From Epiperipatus broadwayi (Eukaryota; Onychophora; Udeonychophora; Euonychophora; Peripatidae), in assembly GCA_028023455.1 (NCBI GenBank), contig JAQFVV010012405.1, positions 6,471,334-6,535,333 on the forward strand: 64,000 bases of DNA, read 5' to 3'. The notes beneath the pieces are model-generated. The model did no database searches. It was given only the letters and a program-made list of their open reading frames with translations, and had not been told where the DNA came from. A program made the position numbers and the translations under genes. Below, piece by piece: positions 12,580-25,499 of the stretch. How positions within the stretch are numbered: the stretch's first letter is position 1; each line of letters begins with the position of its first letter.

Positions 12580-12968
12580 TTGTCTACAGGCAAAAATAAA
12601 AAAATGGACCCACAACTGCCATACAGATAATCAAAAGATGGAAAGATAGTTCCATAAATGTAGAAATGACCAATTTCATGAGCTAAAGAATATTTACATA
12701 ATTGGGCCAAGTTACATGTGACCATCAAAATGGTAATCTTTGTGTAATAGCTACGTTCGGTTGATTTTAACTAAGATTTTTTTTTTTTTTAAATTTTCTC
12801 AGATAGGAATTAATTCAGGATTATATTAACTCATGAAACTGGCATTCTTACTATTGGATTAAATTGTGTAATGCATGCAGAATTATAATTTTGATGAAAT
12901 ATTTGAAAAATATTTTTTAATTCTAAAAGTAAACAATGAATCATTGAAGTGCATGCAAACTTAAATAT
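12580..12968. other. AT-rich sequence, nothing recognised
   Basis: No supported gene or repeat. Confidence 0.4.
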
Positions 12969-12971
12969 ATG

Positions 12972-13290
12972 TAAATAGAGGGATTTGAACTCAGGATTTT
13001 TCAGTCTATTTATCCTTCACTCTATCTCAGGCAATCAATACACAATGTCACACATGTGAAAAAGATACATGATCCCCAACATACACATTTTGTGCAGAGC
13101 CAGCACTCATCAGTTGGCCAGATCATAATCTCTCACACCTAATATACAATCAGTGCTCAGTTTATATTAAGATAACATTTCCTCAAACTTTAATGGACAG
13201 GCTTCAATCTTCTCACTCTTCCAACAATTCAATCATCCATTTCATTGAAAAACTGATGATGGAATGCTCAAAGCCCTTGTTGGATTTGAT
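12972..13290 (-). repeat. Family B non-autonomous element
   Basis: Starts with GGGATTTGAACTCAGG (the reverse complement of the B-box-like block), then CACTCATCAGTTGG, CAGTTTATATTAAGATA, TTTAATGGACAGGCTTCAA and ATTGAAAAACTGATGATGG. It is the same order as the other minus-strand copies, with moderate divergence. Confidence 0.75.
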
Positions 13291-13294
13291 ATTA

Positions 13295-15785
13295 TAATAG
13301 ATCCTAACATTAATATAGTAGGGACTTCTATCTTCACTAACAAACTTATTTAAATATTTTAAGTTTTTTAATGATTACCTTAGAAGGATGTGAATGAAGA
13401 TCGATGCTACTATAGTTAAATGCAGAGAATCTAAGCTACTATGAATACATAATTTACTTTAATTTATGTAGACTTTCTGCCAAATGTCAAGTTAAAGATA
13501 GTTAGTTTATAGTAGAGTTTATCAAAATACACAGTTTTTGAGTTATATAAAATTATAACTAAACTGTAGCCTTCAAAACATTGACTTGAATATTATAATA
13601 AGATAGGTTTCTATTTTTATGTCCCCTGACCTAAGAAAGGCATGTGAAACTGGAGGCAGTGATTTTTTTTTTGCCATTAATATTTATTAGCTACTAAGTG
13701 TTTTAATGAACTGGGAGTGAAAATAAATGTCCAAACAATATAAACAGTATATAATGGTTTAATATAGTGGTAGATGATGGACTTCTGGATTAAATCTATC
13801 TACTATATCTGAAGTTTAAATGTAACATGTTTTCCTAAGCTATTAACTATCCAAATATACTGTACAAAGCAAAAAATCATATGATTCATAAACTGAATTT
13901 AGTAACAGAGTAATGGATTAATTTTAGCCTGTAGTTTCTGATGATCAAATACATGATCTCTTAAGCTAATAACCATTCAATCATACTGTATAAAACAGAA
14001 AATCATATAGTTCATGAATTCAAGTTCAATATATCACTTTGGATGAACAAATTTCAAACAAACAGTTATATAATATAATATAGAAATTTAAAGCTGAGAT
14101 AAATAATTATGACTTAATTTTCAAAAAGAAATTAAATTAATAATCTTTGCTACTGGAGAATTACTCTAATTATTGAATTCAAAAGTAATAATTGCATGGT
14201 TACTTGCTTAGGGATTACAATTAACTGAATATATATATTAGTCAATTGAGAATCGATCCCGGAACTTTATGGCTTTAGAGTTCATCAGTTTATCATGGTG
14301 CTAATCCATACAGAGTTCTACTTAACTTATTGATAGATGAAACACGCATTTAGATATGAATAATATATTCAAATTATGTGTTATAGCAAGTTTAAACATA
14401 TGTAACAGTTGATTAATCACATTAACTTTGTTGATAGACAAATCAGAAAACAGGAAAAAGATAGGTATTTGACAGCATATACAGTAATAGAGAAGTTACA
14501 CAGTCTATTATCTTTTTAGCCGTTTTGTATATAAATAGATTTTCTTTTTTATACATTATATATTTTTGTACAATTATACATATATTTTAAATTAACTTAT
14601 AAACTATTTCCTGTAATGTTTAGTCATGTGACCTCTAGGATGTTCTCATAAGCAGTTAATGATCTTTGACTCATCTATAAGAAAAGTACGCTACACTGCC
14701 CAGATTATCAACTGGCCTGTTTAACGTTTATTTTTTTTATTATTATTTATTAATCAATGATGTCTTTATTCTGTATGAACCCAATTTCAGATATTTAATA
14801 TTTAAATTAATTAATTGAAATAGATTAAATTTCTTTGGCTGTGAAACAAACAAAGTGAATTTGAGATTAAGGGAGCTAAAAGAAATTTGATTTTTAAAAA
14901 AATATATATGGAAAGTTTTCACCCTCTGTATAAAATATGACAGATGGAGGTATTATTTTATCTATCTGATTTATGTTATGTGGCTAATGTTATGTATAAC
15001 AATTTTATCTTTATATTTATTAATCTTTACATATAAGTATGTGCTTGTTTTTTTTTTTTTTGTGCAAGTCTGGTTTCTAGAATACCCTTTGTTCCCCACA
15101 CATATAGAACAGCGAATTTTATTTTACACATATAAAGAATAATATTCTACTATCCAAATGTATTAGTAAATGTATTATTCATTTGTATTAGTAAAGTAAC
15201 CCTATGAGATAAGACATCTTTTAATTAATGATGCAGTGTAATATTAAAATACTTAAGAACATTTTATCTATGCAGCATGTTTATATATATATGATGAGTA
15301 ATTCAACAAATGCAAATATGTTAATATTTTTATAGTCAATCAAGAATGACTATGACCCTTGATTTAATTTTAGTGGAAAGTTGGACATTTTTTTAAATTG
15401 ATGATTTGCAAGCAAGCTTACTATTTTTCAGTTAGTTGGCTCAGCCAATCTGTTAACTATCTATTTTTGATTAGAAAACGGGTATCCAATTATTTTTAGA
15501 TAATAAATTTAAACAAAGCCTAAATAACTCACCACCAATATTTAATTAGCCTGATGGATTTCTCTATAAAATGGTGCTGAAATTTCATTTGATTTGCAAC
15601 ACACTATTTACAGTTCTTTTATCTACACAAAATATTCATCTTATTAGATAAAATAAATAAAAATAAAAAATTCAAAGTACTGTTGTGTTGTATAAATGTA
15701 ATAGGCATATTCAGTTTGGCTTTTTGGATTATAATATCTAGCTTTTCATCATTGTTGTTAAACAATATTCTTGGGTCATATGCAT
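13295..15785. other. AT-rich sequence; one tandem duplication, otherwise nothing recognised
   Basis: No supported gene. A two-unit direct repeat (about 13,820-13,910 and 13,945-14,035) is described separately. The remainder holds homopolymers only. Confidence 0.4.
13820..14035. repeat. Diverged two-unit tandem duplication, period about 125 bp
   Basis: Two units share AAGCTA-TAAC-AT-CAA--ATACTGTA followed by AAAATCATAT-GTTCAT-like sequence. The units are clearly related but have many substitutions, so the duplication is old. No coding role is seen. Confidence 0.6.
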
Positions 15786-15794
15786 ATAGTATTT

Positions 15795-16246
15795 AATATG
15801 CCAAAGTGTTTGAAAAGGAAGGTTTTTAATAAATATGTTCTACCAGTTCTTATTTATAGATGTGACACATGGCCACTTAATAGAAGAGCAATACACATAC
15901 TTCAAGTCACTCAACAAAGTATGGAAAGATGCATGGTAGGAGTAACAAGAAGAGATATAAATGAAATATGGATGAAAGAACAAATATGTGTTTCTGACAT
16001 CATTGAAAGAATTAAGAGACTGGGGTTGGTCTAGACATATTACTAGAAAATATGATAATAGATGGGACAGTTGGTATTTGGAACTGGATTCCAAGAGAAT
16101 GTAAAAGACTTAGAAAGAAACCACATTTGAGATGCAAGGATAAAATAAGGAAGTTTGCTTAGGTGATGAGAAGAGAAACTAAGATTGGAGACGATTGATT
16201 GAACATGGAAAAATCTTCATCCTGAAGCGGATTGATAATGCTTGAA
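15795..16246 (+). pseudogene. RTE LINE 3' fragment, decayed
   Basis: Begins at ATGCCAAAGTGTTTGAAAAGG, the region encoding [18 protein letters not shown], and continues through a block encoding SMERCM-GVTRRD to TTCATCCTGAAGCGGATTGATAATG. An open frame covers the first part (15771-16034), then frameshifts break it near the GHI-R block. It is 5'-truncated. The long ATT array lies about 70 bp beyond its 3' end. Confidence 0.85.
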
Positions 16247-16316
16247 CATTTATTGAAATATTCTTTTAATCCGAAATTTTTACTTATTTATATGTAAATC
16301 AACCCTTTTGAGTGTC

Positions 16317-16883
<567 letters not shown>

Positions 16884-16884
16884 A

Positions 16885-18325
16885 TTATATTTGTAAAGAT
16901 TTTTTACCTAAGAACTATTCATGTTTATGTGTTTAGAAAGAAAGTTCAAATTATAGATATGCAGTAAAAATTTGATGTCAGTTGTATGGGGTATAATTAA
17001 TCTTTAAAAATAATTTAATTAAAGTTATGTGTTTCAAATATGTGAAATTTAATATTTCATGTTAATAATGTGATTGTCAAAGTTTATATTGTTAATTATG
17101 TTAATATCAAATTATATAATCTTTGTCATTTGGAAAATGGTATTTATAATTTAATTAATACGATGTAGAAGTGTCCAAAATGAAGATACCTTCTGGAGTT
17201 GACACTTAACCACTGCACTAAACATTATAGGGTGATTGTTTGTGATCATATATAAAATATATCAGGTCTGTCATATATTCAATGTATATTCAGATGGATT
17301 TTGTTATTTTACAAAATCTTTAACTTAAAATACATAACAAAAAAGCAATTTAATAAGAAAAGCAGATGTAATTAGTATTCTTTCATTGTTCATTATTCTT
17401 CATTTCGTATTTCATGTAAAATACAGATGTTGTTAGAATAGCCATGAAAATATATTTATATAACTATATAATCGAGTACAAATCTAGAAAGTTATTAAAC
17501 CAGTGTATGCTCTAACAAACTAGGCTATTTTCCCAATGTCAACAATCAATAGATATTCTATGAGGATCTTCTTGATTTCTCCATTTTTTTTAAGGGCAGA
17601 CATTATGGCTATTACACTTTATGATGTCAGTCATTTGCTATTGATTTGTGATCAATTTTATTTTTTTGCTTTTTTTTCTCTGCCCAACATTCCTATCTTT
17701 TCCCAATTGAACATATATTTATTAGTTGATACATGATCTGTTACTTTAGACACACCTGTCTTTTTTATTTTTTATTATGGTGTGGCAATTTTTAAAACGT
17801 TTTTTTAAAGCAGTAGTTTGGTGTAAATCTTTCCATATTCTTATGAGTTTTAAAACTCCAGTTCCTGTTTTTGTCATTTCAAGTTTATGTTTGGTAGAAG
17901 TGTTAATCACAGTTTGCCATGACTTTGGAAAGCTATTCTGATATTGCATTGATTGCAAATTTTCTTAGTTTGTTATATCTCTAATAGGTGTGGATGCCTC
18001 ATTGTGTTTTTTTTAATATTGATTTTGTTATCTAATCAAAATTCCCTTTCTGAAATCTAATGAATATTTATTCTTCATAAAAGTTTGTTTTATGTGGGTC
18101 TTTTCTTTATACTGACATTTTGCTCTCTTCCATAGTAACATCAAAACACCACTTTCTGTGTTTCTGTTATGATTATATATAAATGCAAATATTTTTCACT
18201 ATGTGTGGATTTTATGAAAACAGATTTTTGGCTTTGCCATAAGGTAGTCTTATAAGAAATTTTAAAAATGCTATTTTTTGTATTGTTCTGATTTTATTAT
18301 GAATTTCATTGAAAGAGATATGTCA
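16885..18325. other. AT-rich sequence, nothing recognised
   Basis: No supported gene; the short frames show no recognisable domain. Confidence 0.4.
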
Positions 18326-18329
18326 GTGG

Positions 18330-19281
18330 TATGTGTCCAGAATATTTATAATGATACATCACTAAAAAATGCATCACTTCACAAAGTTCAGCAATGTTCC
18401 ATTTAATATGAGATAGTTCTTCCGATTCTTGCAATATTCTTTCACTTGAAAGTGATTTGTAGTTGTAAGTATTTAAATAAAAGGTCATCATCAAAGGTAG
18501 ACTGGAGAATCAGGTGATTCTTAGCAGATTTTATCTTTGACCATGAACTGCTTTCTTGGCTGGCGAGTTTACAACCTCATGGGAATAAGGGCCATGACTT
18601 ATTTTTGTCTGTCATGATTGTAAATATGTATTAAAATATTTTTTATTCACACACACATTCTTTCTATCTTCAAAAGAACTGCTTCACTTAAGAGCTATCA
18701 GGCAACTGAGAAGAAAAACTATGGTGTTTAATAAACTCACTATGCTGACTAATGCTTGTTGCTAAGTCCACCATTCATGTTCATATACTATATATAAATG
18801 ATCACATAGTAATAACAGCTGCAATGACAAGAATGTATGAAATGGATATTAGGAATTTGCCCTGATCAATTTCTTTTAAGCGTCACATGATCACCATATG
18901 ACTATATAAGCTATTGAGCTTAGATTCAAAATATTTTTGTGTTTTCAATTTCATTCTCATAGTTTTATAGTTAAGTAGAGATAAAAGGTGGTTGCTGGAG
19001 GGTTGCATTAGATCCTAAAATCTAGGTGCAGTGCTCTCAGATTCAAAGCTCATCACTGATGAAGGCCACAAGCTAGAAACTAGTCTGGGGATATTGGATG
19101 AGTAGGCATTAGATAGGGATTTTATGCGCAAGCCTTCTGGCATCCATTGATTACTCTGGTTGGCACAGGGTGACACTACTGTATGGAGAGTTTTGCCTTG
19201 TTTATAATCAGTTTCTTTAAGGCTTCCAGGAGGAATCAAAGGGTTTTCCTTTCAATTAACAGCAAACTCCTTTCTGAAGCC
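18330..19281 (-). pseudogene. RTE LINE 5' end (5' UTR and endonuclease start), interrupted by family A element
   Basis: On the minus strand the order is the RTE 5' terminus (GGCTTCAGAAAGGAGTTTGC, 19281 downward), the 5' UTR, a family A insertion (18881-19206), the rest of the 5' UTR (CAGGGCAAATTCCTAAT, GTCATTGCAGCTGTTATTAC), the ATGACAGACAAAAATAA start region near 18600, and the N-terminal endonuclease codons equivalent to [15 protein letters not shown] and ELS-IKW-I--LCEV near 18370-18490. Similarity fades before 18330. The 5' edge coincides with that of the copy at 39,272, so two independent copies define the same element start. The frame is broken. Confidence 0.85.
18881..19206. mobile_element. 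Foldback family A element inserted in RTE 5' UTR, copy 2
   Basis: This block is absent from the equivalent place in the 39.3 kb RTE copy (the junction falls just before CAGGGCAAATTCC there). It is flanked by an imperfect 15-16 bp direct repeat (ATCAATTTCTTTTAAG at 18865-18880, ATCAGTTTCTTTAAG at 19207-19221), a target-site duplication. It begins with CGTCACATGATCACCATATG, carries TAGTTAAGTAGAGATAAAAG, CCTAAAATCTAGGTGCAGTG and CTAGAAACTAGTCTGGGGAT, and ends with the GGCATCCATTGATTACTCTGG arm. The long duplication points to a retrotransposition-like insertion more than a cut-and-paste one. Confidence 0.82.
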
Positions 19282-19559
19282 AACAGTAGAATAAATTTTA
19301 TTAATTATAAAAGAATTATAATTGCAGGGCATACATTATTTTGGAAAAATATATATTTTATTAAGTTATTTTCATTGTAATACATTGTTGCAAATATGTA
19401 TGCTGTAATTCATGACAGTAACCAAGATTTATATATTTGTAAATAACATTTTGTAAAAAGTTATGAAACAAATTATTTAAAAGTATAACTATCTATTTAT
19501 CAATATATTATAAATTATAAATATATATGCTGACATGCTCTCATAAAAAAATCTATATG

Positions 19560-19900
19560 AAAAATATTAACAAGACTAAGTGCTTTCAAGGTTATTACAT
19601 GTCCTTGTAGTCATAGCCTTGGAATGTATGTAATTGTATGGTGTGTATATATAAGCAATAGATTATTGAAAACATATGTAAATCAGATTGCCCATTTTTT
19701 AGAAAGGACCGAAGCAGGATTTCTTCTATTTATGGCATCAGGGTTGTTAGTTTTACACTTCTTTGACTTTTTTCTTAGAGTCATTATGCTATGTTGTTGG
19801 ATATAGGCTCAAATATATCGCTCATGGCATTTTGGTGCTTGAGGAAAATCGACTTATGCTCTGGTTTATCTGTAGTTTATCTTATGTTAATGTTAGATTT
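19560..19900 (-). mobile_element. Penelope-like element 3' fragment, inverted partner arm
   Basis: This segment is a diverged reverse complement of 21,000-21,330. Matching blocks include CCATACAATTAC/GTAATTGTATGG, GAAATCCTGCTTC/GAAGCAGGATTTC and the stretch around ATGACTCTTAAG. It is therefore a minus-strand copy of the 3' end of the adjacent Penelope-like element, lying back to front beside it. No reverse transcriptase motif is present in this arm. Confidence 0.7.
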
Positions 19901-20109
19901 TGGAGATATCAACTACTACAGCACCATTAAAATAATCAACCAATGGTTAACAGAACAACTAGGCTACAGGGTTTATACCATTAAGTCATTTTTCAAATTT
20001 ATAAATCTAATTAAAAGTTCAAAATTAGGAGTTTATCACAAAATTGCTTCCCTTAACATATGGCTTTTTTTAACCGAAAACCATCTATTAGCATCATAAG
20101 ATCAGAACT

Positions 20110-21330
20110 CCTAAAAACCAACTATTACCAACATGAATTAATTTTATAATAGATTATCTTAATTGACTTGATAACAATATTATCATCATGTTTGATGGGT
20201 AATGTTATTATATGAATGGTGGATCGACAATGAGTCTACCCATAAATGGAATTATTTCAAGCACATAACATTGAACACTAGCTCCTCTCTAAATACATCA
20301 CAAATACTCCCAACTTATTTACACAATATGTAATTGACATATCTATATGCGAACTGGAATCTTTAATAAATGATATCAAAACAGATCTGGAGGCAGAATT
20401 TGGATTATCGTGGACTACAGAATGGGAAGACCACCAAAGGGAGTTAAAAATAAATATCTAACTCCAGAGAGATAATCTTCAGTTAAACTATAAAATGTAC
20501 CTCAAACCTTTAGAATTCAGAGGTTTTACACACCCCAAATCCAGCTCACCTTACTCTTACAAATATGTTGGTCTGTCATTGTTTCTTTACAGACATTATC
20601 ATCTATGCAAGTTCAAAGCTACTTAAAAAGTCAATTTAAGCAATAACTTAAAGATCTAGATTGCATAGGCTTCAATTATAATGACTCACATGAAGAGCCA
20701 AACAATTTTATAATAAGATGAAATCAAATCCATCCAAAAATGAAAGACCTTTGATAGTGCTTTCATATATCCCATGGATAATCAAAAACATCAATAAAGC
20801 ATATTCACAAACACATCAAGTAAGCTACTTTTCCTCTCCTACAACTAACAGATTAATAAATAATTCTAAGGACAAACTTCACATAGAACAAACTTTGCAC
20901 ACTGTATATAAAATTACATACCCCAATCATGATGCAGCACTATATATTATGGTGAATCATGTGCATGTCCCTCTACTCAGATTTCTCAAAACAGATATCT
21001 TTATAGAAGAACCACATATATTCCAGAGCATTTCAATCTTTCTCATGCACAAAAACACCATGTCTTACATTTGATCCCATATCCACAAACATAGCAGACA
21101 TCAAGCAAAATGACTCTTAAGTGAAAGATTATAGAATTGTGGCATATAGCTAACAATCCTAATGCCATAATAGGAAGAAATCCTGCTTCACTTTTTCTAA
21201 GAAACAGGCAATCTGAGTTACATACATTTTGAATAATCTATTGCCTATATATACATGCCCATACAATTACACACATTCCAAGACTATGACTAACACCCTC
21301 AAAAGTGCTTAGCTTTGATAATAATTTTCA
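20110..21330 (+). pseudogene. Decayed Penelope-like element (RT C-terminal part and GIY-YIG-like region)
   Basis: Fragments of a Penelope-type protein can be read in order through several frames. Near 20,215 there is NGG-TMSLPINGIIS, comparable to the MGSPLS motif. Near 20,515-20,600 there is EFRGFTHPKSSSPYSYKYVG, comparable to the post-catalytic region that precedes a leucine-rich helix. From 20,718 an open frame reads NPSKNERPLIVLSYIPWI, then KDKLHIEQTLHTVYKI and YPNHDAALYIM, resembling the junction to a GIY-YIG nuclease (VVYKI-C--C-A-YIG). The catalytic DD and the nuclease cysteines are missing or changed. I identify this by pattern only. Confidence 0.6.
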
Positions 21331-21334
21331 TGCA

Positions 21335-22362
21335 ATTATAGCTTTTCTTGTGAGGGTGTGTAAGTGCATATATTTATAATTTATAGTTATCTAGTTTTAT
21401 AAATTATCAGTATATGTAATAATTTACCATATAGAATAATACCATAATAATAATTTATGATTCAGACTTTCTGGAATCATTTTAACAAACTTGCAAATAG
21501 CGCCCTCTAGTATCACTGCTCATTCACCAATCAGACCAAAAGTAACCTACTTTTAGCAATCTCCATGTTGGGTTATAAGTTGTATATCAATCCTTGATAT
21601 TCAAAAAAGGGAAACTTAATATTTGTGTCTATTGTCTTAATGACTTAGATAATTTCAAATAACAATTACTGTGTAAATGATAATAATTTTAGTAAGTCCG
21701 TAATTTAGATTTTAATCGTTATCTGAAACTATAGACTGTGTTAATCAAGTTCTTTGCAAAGATTGCCACTCCTCTTTTGAATATCACTTGATTGATTTTC
21801 TATCTATGTATCAAGATTGAATAAAAGAAGCCACTTTTGTCTGACTAATGAAATAGAATTGATATGAGAAATGTTGTTATTTACAAGGTTATGAAAATGA
21901 TTCTAAAAATCTGATTTGTAAAATATTAAAGTATGCACTGTGGAACATAAGTTCATATTAGGTATTATTGTATATGTTCAGGGATAGTCTTTGTTTATTT
22001 GTGGAATTAATAAATTTATTAAAATTTACATTAATATATATATATATAATCATTACAATAATCAAAACCGATTTTAGATCTTAGTAAAAAAAAGAGTTCT
22101 TATTAAAAATAGTAAAATAAAAAAAGGAAGCCTTATATAATCTCACAAAAAGTAATTTCATTTTCTTCAAAGGAATAATATATATAAATCTGTTAACGAT
22201 TTCTTTCCTATATAATAGAGTTTATTTTCAAAGTAAGTTGCTAGAAAATTGTGTTTTTCTGCTTTATATGTACTTGAATTTGCCTTACTTTGTTTATACA
22301 GGTTTTAGAAATTTATATTTCTTCTATGTTGGATTAAGTATTGCATATATATATATATATAT
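21335..22362. other. AT-rich sequence, nothing recognised
   Basis: No supported gene. Short (TA) runs occur near 22035-22050 and 22347-22362. Confidence 0.4.
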
Positions 22363-22365
22363 AAT

Positions 22366-22556
22366 AAGAGACTTGAACTCAGACTTTCAAACTCCCCACA
22401 GCTATCCAATCCATCTTATACAACTGACCATATATATATATATGGAAAAGATAAATTATCTTTAATATACATTCTTCATGCTGAACAAGCACTCATCAGT
22501 TGGTCCAATCATCATCCTCCACATACAATCACGCTCAGTTTATATTAAGATAGCCA
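22366..22556 (-). repeat. Truncated family B element
   Basis: Begins with GACTTGAACTCAGACTTTCA (inverse of the tRNA-like block), then CATCTTATACAACTGACCATA, CACTCATCAGTTGGTCCAAT and GCTCAGTTTATATTAAGATAG, where similarity stops. About half of the family length is present. Confidence 0.75.
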
Positions 22557-22559
22557 ATT

Positions 22560-23290
22560 AATTACATTAAGTTTAGCATAGACAATATACATATATTTAA
22601 ATATTATATATATATATTATAACAGTATGGAAAGTAGGGGTTATTAAGGGAGAATCTGAGGTTACAATGTCCCAAAATTGGATAGCTATTTATAACAGTA
22701 CACCACATTAGGGCTGAATTATGAGGAGCTGTGAAAACATTGTCAACCCCAAATCAATACAAAATTTAAATATAAAATTAAATACAAATGAATATTATGG
22801 GGAATGAGCATGAAAAATCAGAACAGAACTATAAGTTCACCAGCATTACACAAAAGCAAAAATAATCATTCATCATCATGCCAGCTTGGGGCAGATTATT
22901 TAAACAATAACTCGGATGCACACAAATAAGTGTTAATCCATAAGAATGTAACATTTAAAAAATAACTCCGGGATACTAAAACATGCTGATCATCATCATT
23001 CCTCTAGACACTCAGTACTACTAATGTACTGGCCAACTATAAACTTAATGTCTAAATAAACAAATAAAATGAAATGTAGTGCATGGACTTTGTGTCATAC
23101 AACATCATCATTATCTGGATATTAATAACATTAAACATAAACCCTTTTTATATAACAGACATTATGCATGAATCCAGCTCAATGAACAAAAGCTCTATAA
23201 CTGTTACTACAACATGTGACAATTTATAATATTTTAGGATTAAATAAATTCAATGGAATAATTTACTAATTGGAAACAATAAAATAAAAT
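22560..23290. other. AT-rich sequence, nothing recognised
   Basis: No supported gene or repeat. Confidence 0.4.
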
Positions 23291-23299
23291 TAAGGTCTG

Positions 23300-23830
23300 C
23301 TGATGTGATAGCAGTGAATGTTGAATGTATAGAAAATTTTAAACTTTAGACAAACTTTTCAAATACAAACAATTTGTTAGTAATATCACACAAATAGACA
23401 ACACAAGTTAGTAATTACATGTTTTAAGTAGTATTATTCTCCACTCTTCTTAAGGTATTGCTGGCCTGACCAGTGACCGTACTCACATAGAAGTTGAACT
23501 CATATCTTTAAATTCTCGAATATCATATTTAATGCAAATGCTAAATCAACTAAGCTATCCATCCTGCTCAGTTGGTTAAAGCATTTGCTTGAAATCTGAT
23601 ATTCAATAATCTAAAGATGTGTTTGACTCCTATGTGAATACTATCACTGGTCAGGTTAGCGACACCTGAAAAAGATTAGAGAATAATACTACTTGAAACA
23701 TTGTGTAATTATTAACCTGTGTTGTCTATCTGTGTTATTACTAATAAGTTGTTTGTATTTGAAAAGTTTAAATAAAGTTTAAAATTGTCTATATATTCAA
23801 CATTTGCTGATAGATGATGGAAATAGTCCA
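23300..23830. repeat. Palindromic pair of tRNA-derived SINEs (family D)
   Basis: The right arm (about 23,570-23,830, plus strand) has GCTCAGTTGGTTAAAGC, an excellent A-box, a B-box-like GTGTTTGACTCC, then CACTGGTCAGGTTAGCGACA, AGAGAATAATACTACTTGAA and TAGATGATGGAAATAGTCCA at its 3' end. The left arm (about 23,300-23,560) is the reverse complement of the same unit through to the ATTTGAAAAGTTT-like block. The two heads face each other with almost no spacer. A single plus-strand copy of this SINE lies at 50,703. Confidence 0.8.
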
Positions 23831-23834
23831 ACAT

Positions 23835-25495
23835 ATTATCACATCTAATACACCATCATCACATACCTTCAGGGAAATACTAAGGTATGCTGAGTATGCT
23901 AAAAATATGAATTTGGCATTCTGATTTTGATTAATACAAAAAGAAATAAACTATCACATTGTGATTTACAAATATACCTATATATAAACACTCAGATTTG
24001 CTGTATAATAATTTAAAAATTATCATGTTCCAATTGTCATCAACTTATAAAAAGTCATTTTAGAATACATAATTTAACAATTTACAGAGATTTTTAGATA
24101 TATACATGATACACATCTATATAAATAAGTACAGACATGCTGCATGAAATATTCTATTCATTTTTAATACATAAATGCACATGTATGTGTGTATAAAAAG
24201 TATGAATCAAAGTTATTAATTAATTCATTATTGCTAATGGTAAAAAAAGTTGTTGTTTTTTTTAAAAAAAATATTACTTTGACAATCCCGAAAAGTTTTT
24301 CTTTTTTTTCTGGGTTATGCTTAATTAATTGCAAACATCTTTAAAAATACTCCAGAAAGTTCTTTTGTTCAATATAGAAAGATTTTGGAGTTTTCCTTTT
24401 TTAATAAAATATACTGGAAACACATCTTACTTTTAGTTGAATAAAGTTATTTATTTTTAAAAAAATTGTAATTTAAAAATTACAACTGTCATTGTCAAGA
24501 AATTATTTAAAATAATATCATTCTCAGTATATATGACACAGTTCCTTTATCTGTGCTTTTCTGCATAAAGATAACATACTATATATATATAAATTAATTC
24601 TTCAGGAAGCTGATTGATTCCCTTGGTAAGCTGGTTTGTTTTAAAACAGTAGACAGTCTTTATTATCATTTTCAGGAAAGGTAAAATCCAGTAACTGTTA
24701 TTATTCAGTGAGGTTCCATTTAGTCTAGAATTTGATAGACTTTGGGCATATTGGTTAATGAACCACATAAAAGCAAACCCTTGCTTCCATATGAATCCAG
24801 ACTACTGTTGTGAACTAGCAGTGGCTGGATATGCTGTCTCTTGCTTTCAGTTATAACTTTATAGTCATCATTTTTTCACAATCTGTAAAAACTAAAAATC
24901 CTCAAATCTTTTTTCCAACCTTTTTAAAGTCAGGATTAATAATTAAGTTTTCTTTATCTTGTTGGAAAAAAGTTAATGACTCTTTTCAATTCACTTTAAT
25001 TCTTTCAAAAACAACTTTGTAGGAATTTTATTAAAATATGTTATGCAAACTTTAATTAAAAAATGTCTTTAGTCTAAATAGATAGGGAATTTTATAATTA
25101 CTAGTATATCTATTGTAACATAAAAACATCCTTGTTTTAATTTTAAAATCACAATTAATAAAATATTAATTAGACCTTTTTAAAAGTTTAATTTATAATA
25201 CATCTTTTTTACATTCAAAATAATTTAATCTTTAACTGTTATTCCAGTATAAGATAAAAATCTACAAAAAATGTTTGTGTTTATTTCTAATTTTCTTTTC
25301 AACTTTATATATATATACATGCAGACACACAATGTTGTTATATGCCATGAGACACATAACTGTCTCAAGATATATATATTCTATAGAATTTACTTAATGT
25401 TTTGAATGCAATCTATAAAGATTTAGGTTTTACTCAAATTTTTTACCAGACAGTGATGGAAAAAATAATCTTCACCAAATTTTAGCTTGGATAAT
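23835..25495. other. AT-rich sequence, nothing recognised
   Basis: No supported gene; several short frames without recognisable domains. Confidence 0.4.
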
Positions 25496-25499
25496 TATA

